NCBI GenBank assembly: GCA_030411725.1
Contig: MU839828.1
Coordinates: 3,720,001 to 3,784,000 of the forward strand
Direction of reading: 5' to 3'
Length of the DNA stretch: 64,000 nucleotides
From: Echria macrotheca
Taxonomy: Eukaryota > Ascomycota > Sordariomycetes > Sordariales > Schizotheciaceae
Made by a program: the position numbers and the translations under genes
The notes under the pieces: model-generated
Seen by the model: the letters and a program-made list of their open reading frames with translations, nothing else
Database searches by the model: none
What the model was told of the DNA's origin: nothing
Shown: one piece after another, positions 42,822-54,531 of the stretch
Layout: each line of letters starts with the position of its first letter
Position numbering within the stretch: position 1 is the first letter of the stretch

Positions 42822-44204
42822 GATGCCGGGCGTTCCGTCAAGCCGCGGTTGCGATGCTTGTCGTCAGCAAAAGAAAAAGGTACCTTGCAAGTAATGATAC
42901 GGCCTCTCCGAGATGCATCAGCTCACCAGAATCGTCTAGTGCGACCAGTTGAGACCGTTGTGCTCGCGATGTGCCCGTCTCGAGATCCCCTGCACCGGCA
43001 GTGGCCAGCGCCGTTACAGATTCCTGTCACAGCAACCCCCCACAGCAGCATCGGGTCGGTCCTCGGCCGCCGGATCAAGTATGCAGCCACCAACTAGAGC
43101 CCCTTCCAACCAGATGTCCCTGGATGCGAGTCACTTCATATCGGCCCTACAGGTCACCGACGTCCGTTTCGATCTGCGTATCTACGGGCCTTTCTTCCCC
43201 GACTTGCCCCGCCGTCTCGGTAGAAACAAGGCCTTCGACGCGTCGGTCCGCGCCTTGGCTGTGGCTTTTCCCTCAGTACACACTCGTCAGTGTACCCCAG
43301 ACATGTACAAGACTTACGGCGAGGCGCTAGCATGCTTGCGCACATGCCTGGGCGATCCGGCCACGGCAGGGTCCGTGGAAACGCTTTGTGCTGTCTATTT
43401 GACCATCATCTGCCAGGGGTGGATCGGCCGAGGGGGCGACTTCTTCCCCAGCCACAGCGAGGCTATTGCGCATATGCTAAATAGCGCGGCGGCGGCACAG
43501 AACTGGCAGGGTCAGTTCGAGGCCGAGGTGACCAACACACTTCTCTTCATCGTGGTAAGCTTCCTCCCAGTATGGCAGCAAACCATGGCGAACCTTTTTG
43601 TCTGACTGACCTGGCATAGCTCCTCGAGAGCCTCTCAAACCACAAGATCAAACTCGACCCCCGCCTCTGGACTCCCTCTCGATCCCCAGCTATCGCAAGA
43701 CCGGCTCGGCCACCGGCCGACGCGGCACTCGACATCGAATGCCTTAAAATCCCGACCCTCGCCGCCGTGTCTGCGTACACTCGCGACGTCGCGGGGAATC
43801 TCCCAGCTATAAAAAGCACGTACGATATCCTCCAGACCGACCTTGCCAAGATGAAGATGCTTCTCTCTGGTGTTTCGGGATCTAACATCCCGGCCGCCGC
43901 GAGTTGGACCCGGGCACGTCGACAGACAGGGTACGGGACGCTCCTCCTGCTGGGACTCATGGCCAACTGGGCGCTGACGGCGTTTCGCGTGGGTGATGTG
44001 TCTGCGCTTATGGCTGAGAGGGTTAGTTTGGTTGATGAGGTGATGGAGCTGGCGCAGCGCGCCGTGGAGTATCGTCCATTAGCGGCGAGTGCGATGCCCG
44101 GGTTCATAATGGCGGCGAAAGTGATGACGGATGATGCTGTCAGGCTTGCTAGGCTAGATGAGCTGCTGGCGCTTTATCAGTCTGACTTTCACGGGTCAGG
44201 CTGA
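42822..44204 (+). CDS. Zn2Cys6 transcription factor
   Basis: Exons 42822-42878, 42940-43554 and 43620-44204, both introns phase 0; 418 residues. The binuclear cluster is split by intron 1: CDACRQQKKK in exon 1 and CDQLRPLCSRCARLEIPC in exon 2, giving CX2CX6CX6CX2CX6C (Cys10 to Cys37). A Ser/Pro-rich linker follows, then a helical middle region (SVETLCAVYLTIICQGWIG ... SHSEAIAHMLNSA) typical of the DUF3468-like fungal regulatory domain, ending with helices (GYGTLLLLGLMANWALTAF). Nuclear regulator; its targets cannot be read from sequence. Confidence 0.88.
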
Positions 44205-44535
44205 TCGCCAAGGGGTGGGTGTTAGATGCGTTGGATGTTTCTATGTGCTTGTAACACGTGCGGAGTGACAGTACATCGGTGGTGTCCAATGAGATACGTC
44301 TAAACACTGCAGCATGGTCAAAAAACAAGCAGCGACGTCAGTTCAGGTGACACGAAGGCAACACTTGCGTCCGTACTTCGTGCCTTCTTAAAAAAAAACG
44401 GCCGAGTCCCGACCTTGGAAATAGCACGCCTCTAATTCTGTGTGTTCCAGTCGCTGCGGCTTTTAATCCGCGCAAACCTCAAAGGCACCTGCGCTGTGCT
44501 TCCAACACACGTCGCGGACTCAACGCAGTCAAGCC
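44205..44535. other. Short intergenic region
   Basis: Contains an A-run (44391-44399) and no supported gene. Confidence 0.4.
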
Positions 44536-45867
44536 ATGATGGCCTGGCCTTTCCGTCGAGAGGCCCGTTTGGCATTGCCGGCTGCCGAACCAACCCCTCT
44601 ACAGCCCGCTCCCATCAACTCGCCGCCGAAACGAAGCCGACGATCATATTTAGTGCTTATTGCCTCAATTTGCGTCATCGCTCTCGTGCTGGTCTTAGAA
44701 AGATTCACCGGTGTTCTAGCGCGGGCCCTGGACAGCGAGATTTTTGCACGACACGCTCATCGATGGCGGCTATTCGAACGAGCTGAGACCGCGCCCGACT
44801 CGAGACGCACACAGCCGGGGGATCTCAACGAAGACCCGAGTACAGCCGACGCCGATACGGAGTGGTCCGCAGGAAGCGCTTTCATGGCGCTCGCTGTGCT
44901 GCAGCTGAGCTGCGGGCTTCAGCCCGGTGGATCGAGCATTCTCGACGCTGCTTCCGGGACATGGCGTCTGTCACCGATATACTGCCTCTGGGACCTGACC
45001 ACATCGTGCGGGGCAATCCTGCACATGGTTTTCCGGGACCGCTGCCCGGTGCGTATTGCAGTTGCCATCATCGTGGCCGCAAGGAACCGCTCCATCCGCA
45101 CCTTGGATCCGCACATCATGCCTCTCCTAGACCAGCGCCGCCTCGAGCAGGAGGGCGTCCAGTTTCACATACTGCAAGACGTGCGAGATGCATTCCTGCA
45201 GCCGTCGAGACGGCGTATCGTCGCAGCCATCACCGCCCCCCTCGCCGTGCTGCAGTTCGTCAAGACTATGGCCATTTCCGGCTCCTTCAACACGGTCGGT
45301 GTAGGCGCAACTCTGGCAGTTGTGTACTTCACCTACTGGCTCTTCAATGAAGGGATAGTCAATATTCTGCGCTTCTCATCGACGCAGCTGACACCAGCTG
45401 ATCAGGCGGTTGCCCTTGCACTGGCCAAGTCTCACCGCCCACACTGGCTGTTTTCAGTACCGTTGGACGCATCATCAAGACAGCACCGGGTCACGCGGCA
45501 GGCATGGAACATGTTCCTAGGCGGTCTGGCACACTACTTGTTGGCCGCGGGGGCGGCGTTGCTCGTTTTTGACGTCAATTTCGAGAGTGGTGGATTCAGT
45601 AACATGAACGAGGACGAGGAAGGAATCAACCCGGGCTGGAGCTACTTCTTTCGGTTTTATTTCTTCTTCATGCCGCTCGCGGCGCTGTTTGTCTGCTTGT
45701 GGTCCATTGCCAACTTGGCCGAGGGACTGGGCAAGGACCGGTGGCTTATTCATTTCTGGTACTCCCTTCAAGGCTCACAAGTTGTTCTTCTCTTGCTGTT
45801 GTATTATCTCAGACTTTACGACAGCACTAGCACGTTTAAGCCCGGCTGGTTGGACTGGTTCCCATAA
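44536..45867 (+). CDS. Multi-pass membrane protein of unknown function
   Basis: Single exon, 443 residues, starting at a tandem ATG-ATG at 44536. One N-terminal helix (YLVLIASICVIALVLVL), then a luminal or external loop rich in charged residues, then helices at about 110-175, 230-280 (ITAPLAVLQFVKTMAISG; VGATLAVVYFTYWLF) and three near the C-terminus (FLGGLAHYLLAAGAALLVF; FFRFYFFFMPLAALFVCLWSI; VVLLLLLYYLRLY). A cytosolic motif LDPHIMPLLDQRRLEQEG lies between. I do not recognise the family, and no catalytic residues stand out. Confidence 0.6.
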   Translation: MMAWPFRREARLALPAAEPTPLQPAPINSPPKRSRRSYLVLIASICVIALVLVLERFTGVLARALDSEIFARHAHRWRLFERAETAPDSRRTQPGDLNEDPSTADADTEWSAGSAFMALAVLQLSCGLQPGGSSILDAASGTWRLSPIYCLWDLTTSCGAILHMVFRDRCPVRIAVAIIVAARNRSIRTLDPHIMPLLDQRRLEQEGVQFHILQDVRDAFLQPSRRRIVAAITAPLAVLQFVKTMAISGSFNTVGVGATLAVVYFTYWLFNEGIVNILRFSSTQLTPADQAVALALAKSHRPHWLFSVPLDASSRQHRVTRQAWNMFLGGLAHYLLAAGAALLVFDVNFESGGFSNMNEDEEGINPGWSYFFRFYFFFMPLAALFVCLWSIANLAEGLGKDRWLIHFWYSLQGSQVVLLLLLYYLRLYDSTSTFKPGWLDWFP

Positions 45868-46289
45868 CAGGTACTAGGGTATTTCGATGAGGACCTCATG
45901 ACATACTGGAGCTGGGAAAGTATAAAACTATAATGATAGGAAAACGTTTTTGACAGGTTGTGGCAGGGAAGGAAATGAATCACCTGACATACTGCAGACC
46001 GAGTCTCCTCAAATTTGGCCATGCATGCACTTCAAGGAGGTACAATACCAGCATCCATTGGCCGAGAGCGCCCAACCCCGCTTTCTTGGAATCTCAGGCC
46101 GACATGAGCAACTCCTGAGCACCCTGACCCCGCGGATTCTCCAGCTTCAACATTGAGGGTTGAGACCACAGTTTTCAGGCGTCGACGATGATGCGTCAGC
46201 TCGCTCAATGAGGATCTAGAGACGACGAAGACGATATCCTGGCATTGATCGACACGCGCCGCTGCTACGCTGATCCAATCGCCGCTGCA
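45868..46289. other. Short intergenic region
   Basis: No supported gene. Promoter of the HET-domain gene that follows. Confidence 0.4.
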
Positions 46290-48110
46290 ATGCGACTTCT
46301 CAACGCACACAGCGGTCTCATGAGCGACTTCGTCTCGGACGATGCCATTCCTGACTATGCCATCCTTTCTCACACGTGGGCCTCTGACGAGGAAGTCAGC
46401 TTCCGGCAATGGGAGAACCGCACAACATCCGATATAAGCCACAGATCTGGGTTCGTGAAGATTAAGAACTTCTGCACCTTGGCCGCGAGCCACGGGTTTC
46501 AGTGGGTCTGGGTCGATACGTTAGTCTTCACCATTTCGAACCTATTCAGTCGCTCTTGTCTCGTCCCTCATGGCTAATGATTTTGCAGGTGCTGTATCGA
46601 TAAAACTAGCAGCGCCGAGCTGACCGAGGCCATCAACGCTATGTTTCGGTGGTACCAAAACGCCACAACATGCTACGTCTATCTCGCCGATATTCAGACA
46701 CACTCTGCGAGGGAAAATCTCTCCTCCTCTCGATGGTTCACTCGAGGCTGGACACTCCAAGAACTTATCGCACCGAAAGACGTCCGGTTCTACTCAGCGA
46801 CCTGGGATTTTATCGACACAAAGGCCAACTTGTGCGATTTAATATCCAGTGTAACTAACATCGACACCCATATTCTGACAGGCGGAGAAATCGAAACCGT
46901 CAGCGTGGCACGAAGAATGTCCTGGGCATCCGGACGCAAGACGTCCCGAGTTGAGGATATTGCCTATTGTCTCTTAGGCATCTTCGATATCAATCTTCCC
47001 CTGATCTACGGCGAGGGACGGAAAGCTTTTCAACGGCTACAGGAGGCCATCATGCTCAAAACACCCGATCAATCCCTCTTCGCGTGGGGAAAACCAGTAA
47101 CCGAGCCGTCGGATATCATTACCGATGATCAATTCATTGGCATAGACCCGATACCTTGGAAATCACCAGCGGAACGATTGCCCCTCCTCGGACTATTCGC
47201 CGATGGACCTGAGCAATTTCAGTCCTCCAGAGAGATTGAGCCTCTTGTGCATCCATTCTCGCACGAGCTCCGCCGCACGAACCCCCCGGCCTTGGTCAGT
47301 GGTGGTGTGCTGCTTGGACTGGTGACCACTGCCAGCCTTTTCAAATCAGCCTTGCACCTTGATCAGCCTGCGCTTTCTTTTCCGGTACAAATTTACGTTG
47401 TACTTCTTATGTGCAGCACCAAGGGTTTACGCGGAAAACTTGTTGGTTTGTTTCTGCGGAAGTGGGGTGAAGGATACGCTGCCCGGTCGCCAGAATGGGG
47501 CCTGTTTGATGCCAAAATTAGCGGGAAACTGTTCAGACCCATGATACAACAGTGGCACGTTGCGAAGGAACCTACCTTCCAGCTGAGCAATGGAGACATA
47601 ATCTACCGACGCTTCAGCAGCCACGTTGAAAGCCCAACTTCACTTATCGGTACAGTAGATCGCATTACTTTGGGCGATCTCCCTGTCTTTCGGGTTGCTC
47701 CTATGGGTTTGTACAACGAGCATTCCATCGTTCATTACTTCGAGTTAACACCTAGCGAGGGCGTTGCTGTGGAATTTGGAAGGTCGCCTGGGTCGGCGGG
47801 ATTGATAGGATCTTTCGTTGTTGGCGTCTTTCCTATTGAATTCTGGGACCCTGTCACCCAGAGCGAGACACACCACACGAGAGTTCGACCGATTAAGCGA
47901 GACCAGTCGCTATGCCACTTGCAAGTTACGGCAATGGCTTGCGAATACGTGGTGTTGGAACGAGAAGGCTACCCCAAAATCTATATTCGGGTCGAAAAGA
48001 AGCCGCTGGGAAATCGGGACAGCGAAGTAGTAGTGGTGGATTTCTTTTTGGGCGAAGAAGGCCCGATGGCTGATCGAGCAAAAAATATTATAACGCAGGG
48101 TTGTAGATGA
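46290..48110 (+). CDS. HET-domain protein (heterokaryon-incompatibility-like)
   Basis: Exons 46290-46519 and 46589-48110 (GTTAGT donor, TTGCAG acceptor); 583 residues. The HET domain is at the very N-terminus: DYAILSHTWASDEEVSF, FQWVWVDTCCIDK across the junction, AINAMFRWYQNATTCYVYLAD, SRWFTRGWTLQELIAP, SVARRMSWASGRKTSRVEDIAYCLLGIF and LPLIYGEGRKAFQRLQEAI. This is the HET-D/HET-E-type variant. The C-terminal 300 residues carry a hydrophobic segment (FPVQIYVVLLMCS) but no NACHT or WD repeats. The domain is complete, so the protein could trigger cell death upon recognition, as family members do. Confidence 0.88.
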
Positions 48111-48377
48111 GCTGTAGACTGACATTTGAGAGGTTGTTTGGATCCAGCCAACACGTGTTGAACGGGTGTGTTTTCAACCAAGGTGCTCGAAAAACGCTGA
48201 AAAATGTCTCTCTATTACGCCTTGTGCCTTACGTACGTGCAAGAGTACAGTTAATCGATAGCGCTTATTACTAAAGCTTGTTTTAATCATAAATTTTAGC
48301 CACGCGTAGGTAAAGCCTACCTGTAAGGTATAGTGCGAGGTAAAAGAGCGTAAAGTCGAACACACTCATTCATCCCG

Positions 48378-50056
48378 TTAACTCGCTGTCGAGTTCTCCC
48401 GTGGCGTCAACTTGACCATCAACGGCGGCTTATTCCACAGATTGTACCCTAGACAGTTGTCGAACCAACTCTCTTGACTCTTATCGGCAAACTCGAGCCC
48501 AAACTTCCAAATCAGACGTGCAATAATGACGCGCATTTCAACATACGCGAGGCTATTCCTGTTAGGGTCCATATCTTCAGGGAATAGGGGTAACATACTT
48601 CTTCCCGATGCAATTCCTCGGCCCAAAAGAGAACGGTTGAAAGGCCGCATGGTTGTCCGCCTCATACCGGGCATCCCTCTCATCGTCAAGCCAGCGCTCG
48701 GGCACGAACTCGTCGGGGTCGACAAAGTTGCGGGCATCGCGGAACATGGCCAGCGGAAAGATGTCGAGCACGGTCTAGTCCAGCGGTCAGCCATATTCCC
48801 ACACCAAAGAAAACAACGTACCCCCTCCGGAACATAGTTGCCCCCCACCGTAATCCCCCCCGTAGCCGCAACGCGCGGAAACGCGGCCGGCACAGTCGGC
48901 AGCAGCCGCATGCTCTCGTCTAGCACAGCCAAGCTATACCTCAGCCCCATCACCGCCTGAAACGTGATATCCTTTTCGTCCGCAAACGCCTCCCTAACCT
49001 CCGCTGCCAACCGTTTTTGGACATCCGGGTACTTGCACATCAAGAAAATAAAATTCGACAGCGCCGTGGCCGTCGTCTCGCTCCCAGCCAGCACAATCAT
49101 GCGCGCATTGTGCACAATCTCATCATGGCTCAGCTCGACCCCCTTCTTCTCACCACCCTGTCCACCACCCTGCGACATACTATCAATAAAATCCGGCCTA
49201 CTCGTCGCGAGGCCCAGACGCTTGTCGACCTGTCGAGTCGAATACTCAATCTGCAGCGCGAACCCGCTCATCAACAACTTGGGCGCATAGCGCGCGATGA
49301 ACATGACCAGCGAGGGAAAATACCGTCGCGCCGAGACGATCCGGGCAAACTGCGCGACGGACTGGAAAATCTGGCCGATCCACGGATGCATCGTCCCATC
49401 AGCAAGAGAGCCGAACGGCTCGCCGAAAGCCAAGTCGCCGATGACATCAAACGTCGTAAAGTTCATCCACTCGACCATGTCGACCGCCTCGCCTGATCGA
49501 GCGTTGAGCTGGTCCATGAGCTGGTCGATGTACCGCGTGATCAGCGGCTCCTGCTTCTGCATCACCGACGCGCTGAACCCGTGCGCCAGCACGCGGCGGA
49601 AGCGGGTGTGGTCGTCCCGCGGCGCGCCGATGATGTTGCGCCGCGACATGGAGTAGAAGGACTCTTCCTTGGGGTTCTCGCCCTCGCCTGCGCGCCGGTG
49701 GCCGCGGATGTCGCGCCATGCGTCGGCGTGCGTGAAGCTAAGGCGGGACGGGCCGACCCGGACGACGGGACCGTATTTCTTGTGGAGGGCGAGGATGGTG
49801 TGGTTGCTCTTGCCGGAGGTGAAGGCTAGCGTGTAGGGGATTTCTGTGGCGGCCCAGAGGCGTGGGCCGGGGTAGGAACGCAGCGGGTGGAGGTAGATGT
49901 TGTAGATGGCGCGGAGGAGGGTGAGGATTATGGTCTGGTGGTGTTAGTGGGCGGTTTTCAGGGGCATGGGGCACAAACTAGACCGAGGGGATATACAAGG
50001 GGGAGCAGAATGTGGGTGGGATTCAAGATCCCGCGGGTGAGGTTGTCGACTGCCAT
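48378..50056 (-). CDS. Cytochrome P450, CYP65/isotrichodermin-hydroxylase-like
   Basis: Four exons, 49979-50056, 48822-49934, 48599-48774 and 48378-48558; introns 44, 47 and 40 nt; 515 residues. Anchor at about 12-35 (ILLPLVYPLGLTIILTLLRAIY), then the proline-rich hinge YLHPLRSYPGPRLWA. I-helix AGSETT (309-314), ExxR ESMR (366-369), PERW in exon 3, and heme loop FSFGPRNCIGKK with Cys452. All core motifs are intact. The sequence style matches CYP65-type fungal P450s that act on secondary metabolites. It is the nearest oxidase on the left flank of the proposed RiPP cluster, about 3.6 kb away, and might belong to it. Confidence 0.85.
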
Positions 50057-52067
50057 GTTGCTGTCTCGCCTGTTGAAAGTTCCAAAAGGGTCTCAGACTT
50101 ACAGTTGGACTTGAACCGCGGGGTTCTCCCCTTTAAGGGGTTCTCCTACGACCCTGAACCGGATACCCCGCCACATTTGCACAGCAACACTTGCACATGC
50201 TGTCTCGCTGCAGCCGGTTTCCAGATCGAATTCGTGCAGCGGCAACTATCTGGTAACCGTACTTGGCTGTGTGGTAGCCCTGAAACAGCCTATGATTGGA
50301 TATGAGTACGGCTGTGGCTGGACACAGGGACCGAAGTGTCTGACGTGCATGCATGAAGTAATGAACGGCCAGGTTCATAGGCCCATTATAAGCGCGGGCA
50401 AGCCCGGCGGAATCATTCCGTCGGAGCCGGATGCTTGTTTTGGATCTGCCAGTGCACACATGCATGCAGGGTTCCAGTTGAGGATCGGTCACCTCAAGTC
50501 GATTTGGGCGTATCTACGCAAGAACTGGGAAATAGTTTCGGAGGAGTACGCCTTTAATTTCGTACCCGACCTTCTGATATATGATACGAGCAGCGCCAAC
50601 GAACGAGAGCCCTCTGCCAAGAGAATACAACATATCAAGTCGCTATCCACTACCACCATCATCGCCCAAATTTTTGCAGCGTCAGGGCTGCAGCCGGACG
50701 CCAGGTTATCTGGTTGCCACTCAGTCAGACTCGGCAGCTCGATTGCCGTATTCCATTCATCCCAGTGGACGGAATATTAATCTGAACATGGTCGGCACCT
50801 AATCGTTGTGAGATGTAAGATAATGTCACTCACGGTTCGCCATCGGCATTGAAATATCCCGAGACCCCATAATCCCGAAGACAGCCGACACAGTCAGCGA
50901 CTCAGACTCCGTTGCTGACATACCTTAGTCATTTGAATCCCTAATATCCGCGGATTCGTATACGGTCTGCACCAAGACCGGTTCATCATAGGCCGGATCG
51001 GGTTCAGTGTCCGACAACCCACCTCACTCGGGATCTTTGAGGGGGTGTTACATCATAAATCTGGGCATCTCGTGAAGGGGCAAATATCTCAGGAGTGACC
51101 AGGAGACAAGTTGAAGACCTGAACGGAGCTCTTGCAACGTAATGACTGATCTGCATCGTTGCTTGAGTCATTCTAACTCGAGGTCGGAGGGGCTACAGGA
51201 AGCAGCCTTATACCTGCATGTGAGCCCAGAGCAACAAGACGGTTTACCCATTCCATGACAGCGGTGAGGGAAAAGACACAGCGTATTCAATCTTACACTA
51301 GTTGTTGCAGAACCATGTTCATGTTGTAGATCCCCACGACAAACCGTGTTATTCCCGCTGCAAACGGGGTATCCACGTATCCAGCCTCATCCGTGTTCTG
51401 TGAGATAATCAAAATGTTTAGAATTAGGGCTACTACCTCGGTGGGACTTTTCGGTCCCTGGACTCCGCGGAAGGTCCGCTAAACCTACCGCGAGTTATGG
51501 AAAAGCTCTGGATGAGCCCCAAAGATAAATCCGGTTGGATACATCGGCCCTATTCAACCAGTATCCTCGCTATCCGAGCGAATCATAAAGTTGGTTAGCA
51601 CATGGCTGATCAGAGGAGTAATTCTCCACGGGGCATCCACGGGACTCCTCCGATGTTAAACCGTGGCCAAACAGGTCGACGTAACAGAGCTGTACCATCT
51701 CAGTCCCCGCCTCGGAGCTAGGGATGGTAACCCTTCCCTGATGCATCTGGTGGGGAGCACATGCTTCGTGGTAAAACCAAGCAAGACAACCCTCACCGCG
51801 TCCATTCTTCGGGTTGTCTCCAACGCCATCGGCCGAAACTCCTTCGGTTGATATGCACAACCAGAACCATACACCAGGACTTTGACAAGACGATCTCGAC
51901 TGCCGACGGAGACTTTACGTGGCAGGCATTCAAGAACGAAATAGAACCAATCCCCATCTTCAAGGTGCGCATGTGGCCGAGCAGTCTGACTAAGGTAGGT
52001 AGGTAGGTAGTAGGATTTGGGCTTCAAAGAGGGGAATAACTCCACCCGTCTTCAACAAAAAGCAATC
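50057..52067. other. 2-kb intergenic region, no supported gene
   Basis: No frame has domain support. A short GGTA-repeat (AAGGTAGGTAGGTAGGTAG) sits at about 51994-52012. Confidence 0.5.
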
Positions 52068-52195
52068 GGCCCTCTGGCGCAATGTACGTTCGAGTCAACT
52101 TCCCTCTCTTACGCATCTTTCACTAACAACTTCAAACAGGGTAGCGCGTTCGACTCCAGATCGAAAGGTTATCCGTTCAAATCGGGTGGGGGTCA
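52068..52195 (+). tRNA. tRNA-Trp (CCA) interrupted in the D-loop by a 56-nt insert
   Basis: With bases 52084-52139 set aside, the rest folds as a full tRNA-Trp. Acceptor GGCCCTC pairs with GGGGGTC (two G:U), discriminator A at 52195. D-stem GCGC/GCGC with loop AATGGTA. Anticodon stem TTCGA/TCGAA around CTCCAGA, anticodon CCA at 52156-52158. T-arm ATCCG-TTCAAAT-CGGGT. There is no intron at the canonical 37/38 site. The A box begins TGGCGCAATG and is preserved because the insert also starts with G. The insert has no T4 run. Six T at 52204-52209 follow the gene. Functional state unknown. Confidence 0.8.
52084..52139 (+). other. Intron-like insert within the tRNA-Trp D-loop
   Basis: 56 bases that begin GTACGT, contain CACTAACAAC 20 bases before the end and finish AAACAG: the donor, branch and acceptor consensus of a fungal spliceosomal intron. 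Its first bases (TACGTTCGAGTC) also resemble the tRNA's own GTAGCGCGTTCGACTC, so a partial duplication of the tRNA is an alternative origin. Confidence 0.7.
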
Positions 52196-52203
52196 AGTTT
52201 CAA

Positions 52204-52209
52204 TTTTTT
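52204..52209 (+). terminator. Pol III T-run terminator of the tRNA-Trp gene
   Basis: Six T residues starting nine bases after the discriminator base. Confidence 0.7.
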
Positions 52210-52369
52210 GCTCCGTGCCCATGACAGCATATCCTGGGGAATGGCACGTCTTCCATATCCTCTTCCTTTTGTAACAGTTTGTCTATCAATCACTATACCA
52301 TGTAAACGTTCCATCAACACATCCGAGTAGGTACCTAGGTATCTATGTCCATACTTTCTTCTTGCCGTT

Positions 52370-52798
52370 TCATTTCCTCAACCACTTCACCGCCTTGTAC
52401 CCACCACCAACAATAGTACACAGCCCAGCCACGGCACCAATAACGATCCCGGCGATCTCTCCCCCGGAGAGCCCGCCGCTTGCTGCCGTCTCAGTACAAG
52501 TACCTCCGTCGCCGCCATCTCCTGCGTTGCCGCCGGCCCCGAGCGCATCACCTCCGTCACCTCCTCTGCCCCCGGTGCAGTCCCGCTTACGCAGCCCGGT
52601 TGTGAAGAAGGTAGTGAGTATCCGCGCTGTGAGTGGTTCGGTGGCGGTGGTGGTGGTGGTAATGGAATATGCAGCTGGCGGGTCGGTGCGTATCTCGTCG
52701 TCGTGCTTGGTGAACTGGATACCATCGAGAGGACGGGCGAAGGCGTGGGCGGTGAGGGACCATCCGATGAAGAGGATGGTAATGTGTCTGGGAAACAT
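52370..52798 (-). CDS. Small Gly-rich secretory/membrane protein
   Basis: 142 residues from the ATG at 52798. Signal peptide (ITILFIGWSLTAHAFA), a Thr-rich segment (AYSITTTTTATEPLTA), a dibasic site (LRKRDC) and a Gly/Asp-rich stretch (GGRGGDGGDALGAGGNAGD). A C-terminal membrane helix with a GxxxG core follows (GGEIAGIVIGAVAGLCTIVGGG), then a basic tail KAVKWLRK. The dibasic site suggests Kex2 processing between residues about 71 and 72. Not a recognised family. It lies between the tRNA and the first UstYa gene; whether it belongs to the cluster is unknown. Confidence 0.6.
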   Translation of the reverse strand: MFPRHITILFIGWSLTAHAFARPLDGIQFTKHDDEIRTDPPAAYSITTTTTATEPLTARILTTFFTTGLRKRDCTGGRGGDGGDALGAGGNAGDGGDGGTCTETAASGGLSGGEIAGIVIGAVAGLCTIVGGGYKAVKWLRK

Positions 52799-53611
52799 TC
52801 GTGTTTGGGGTTCGGCTTGACGATTGGGGTTAAGGATGGAAAGCTTTTCGTCGAGGTTCCGCTGTGCAACGTATTTGGTGTAAATTAATATCTCTTGCGA
52901 AAAGAGCACGAGGGTCTGTGGTCCCCCCATGGACACCACTGTGGACGCTGGATTCCTTTTTAAGGTCGACCTTGTGAGAGAACAAAACGCTGGTATATCT
53001 ACAAGACGCAGCGCTAGGATAATCAAGTAGGACGAGGCGGAGGTCCTCTGCTTCTACGGTCTGCGTCAAACACGCCGTGTAAAAGGAGTCAAGTGCACAC
53101 ATGTGCATGTGGCAGGCGCTTGTCCTGGGTCAAGGTCTGCCTTGGCAAGTTAGGCTGCCTTCAAGCGTTTTCCGACGGAAACGAGACATCTGAGAAGACT
53201 GTGGAATAGAATTTAGGACAAAAAACGCCTGCTGCGCGGCCTCCGTTGTGTTCTTCAGTGGCGGATGAGTACATGTAGCCTGGACCGGCTGCTATGACTC
53301 CCGTGAGGGCTGTCCGCCTTCTTTGTCATCTCATCTAAACCCTGATTGGCTTTTCTTTCCGACGGCTGAGTTAGTGTTGCATGGTGGCTGAACAGGCCTC
53401 CAGAGCCTTGCCGGGCTCACGACGTTCTGTGGCTGCGATGAGATTCCTCGCGAAGAAAAGTGAAGTGACTCAAGGGCCAAGGACGTGCCTCGTCATCCAG
53501 AGCCCAAGAAGAGAGACTCGTTTTGTGCAGAAAAAAAAGGACATCCTTCCTTCCACACCTAAGCTATTCCCATTGTATACGGCAACCCGTCACTCCCTCC
53601 CTTTTCTTCAG
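52799..53611. other. Intergenic region
   Basis: No supported gene; the frames on both strands lack support. Confidence 0.45.
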
Positions 53612-54531
53612 CTAAAATCGATTGGCAACGGCATCTTCATGATGATGCATATTCCCATCCCCGTGCGCGTGTCCATTGTGCTGGTTTTTTGTACCTCCTC
53701 CCGCTGCTCCTCCCTTCCTCGACTCCCACTGCTGCGTCCAGCCCATGAGTGCCGACCAGTCGATGCAGCGATGCTCCTCGCCGAAGCCGTGTACGCCGCC
53801 CGCCACCTCGTCCTTGACCTCAACTGTTAGGTCGGGGTTGCACATGAGACTCTGCCGCAGCAGGTCGATGCAGTGTCGCACGTGGGGCGGCGAGATCATC
53901 ATGGGCAGGCTGCTGGCGTTGAGCTTCTCGCCGGCCACGGCCTTTTCATACACGGCCCAGTAGCCTTGGCGGATGCCATTCTTTTTGCATTTTTAATGTT
54001 AGCGAACTGGGCTTCTCTTTTTCGTGCCACGACTGAAGAAGCAGGACTTGAGGATAGTAGATAGATAAGAAGAGGCTTACGAGACAGTGCAGGTAGTGAT
54101 AAACGGAGAAAGTCGACCGCTGCGGCGCCAGCTCTGGGTGCGAAAAGTAGCCGGCCTGCTTGGGGAACAGTATGTCCCAGGCGGCATCGGCGACGGCCGA
54201 TTTTTCACCAAAGGTGCGGTTGTAGATGAAGACCTGCGGTGACGTTTGCACTTTTTATTTGACAGGCACAAGTCAGTCTGCTTGTCAGATATGTAAACTT
54301 TTTGGTTCACCCACACGAAAGGCCTGGTGGGACCTTGGTGAAGCCGCGTTCTCTGTCACGACTGCTGCTGTAGCTGGACGACGACCACCGCCCCAGTGCA
54401 AAACTCAAGCTGATCACAACAACGCTCGCCAGAAACACCAGCGCTTTGAACACCAAAGAAGACCGCTGCGGGGGCCATGGGGATGACCCGCCTTCGAGCA
54501 GCGAGTATGCTGAGCGTTTGATGGACAGCAT
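53612..54531 (-). CDS. UstYa-family (DUF3328) oxidase, first copy
   Basis: Exons 54315-54531, 54081-54250 and 53612-53980 (introns 54251-54314 and 53981-54080); 251 residues from the ATG at 54531. One N-terminal membrane helix (ALVFLASVVVISLSFALG), then DUF3328: AAWDILFPKQAGYF and the two diagnostic metal-binding motifs, HYLHC in SVYHYLHCL and HxxHC in PPHVRHCIDLLRQSLMCNPD, then EEHRCIDWSAL. UstYa-type proteins carry out oxidative macrocyclisation of RiPP precursors such as ustiloxin and other dikaritins, and some act in other pathways. The tail is His-rich (HAHGDGNMHHHED). Intron 1 is the least certain junction. Neighbours are the O-methyltransferase, precursor and second UstYa. Confidence 0.85.

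Noticed and set aside
50271..50780. 169-codon plus-strand frame in the 2-kb gap before the tRNA-Trp
   Set aside because: No domain, signal peptide or splice-supported continuation.
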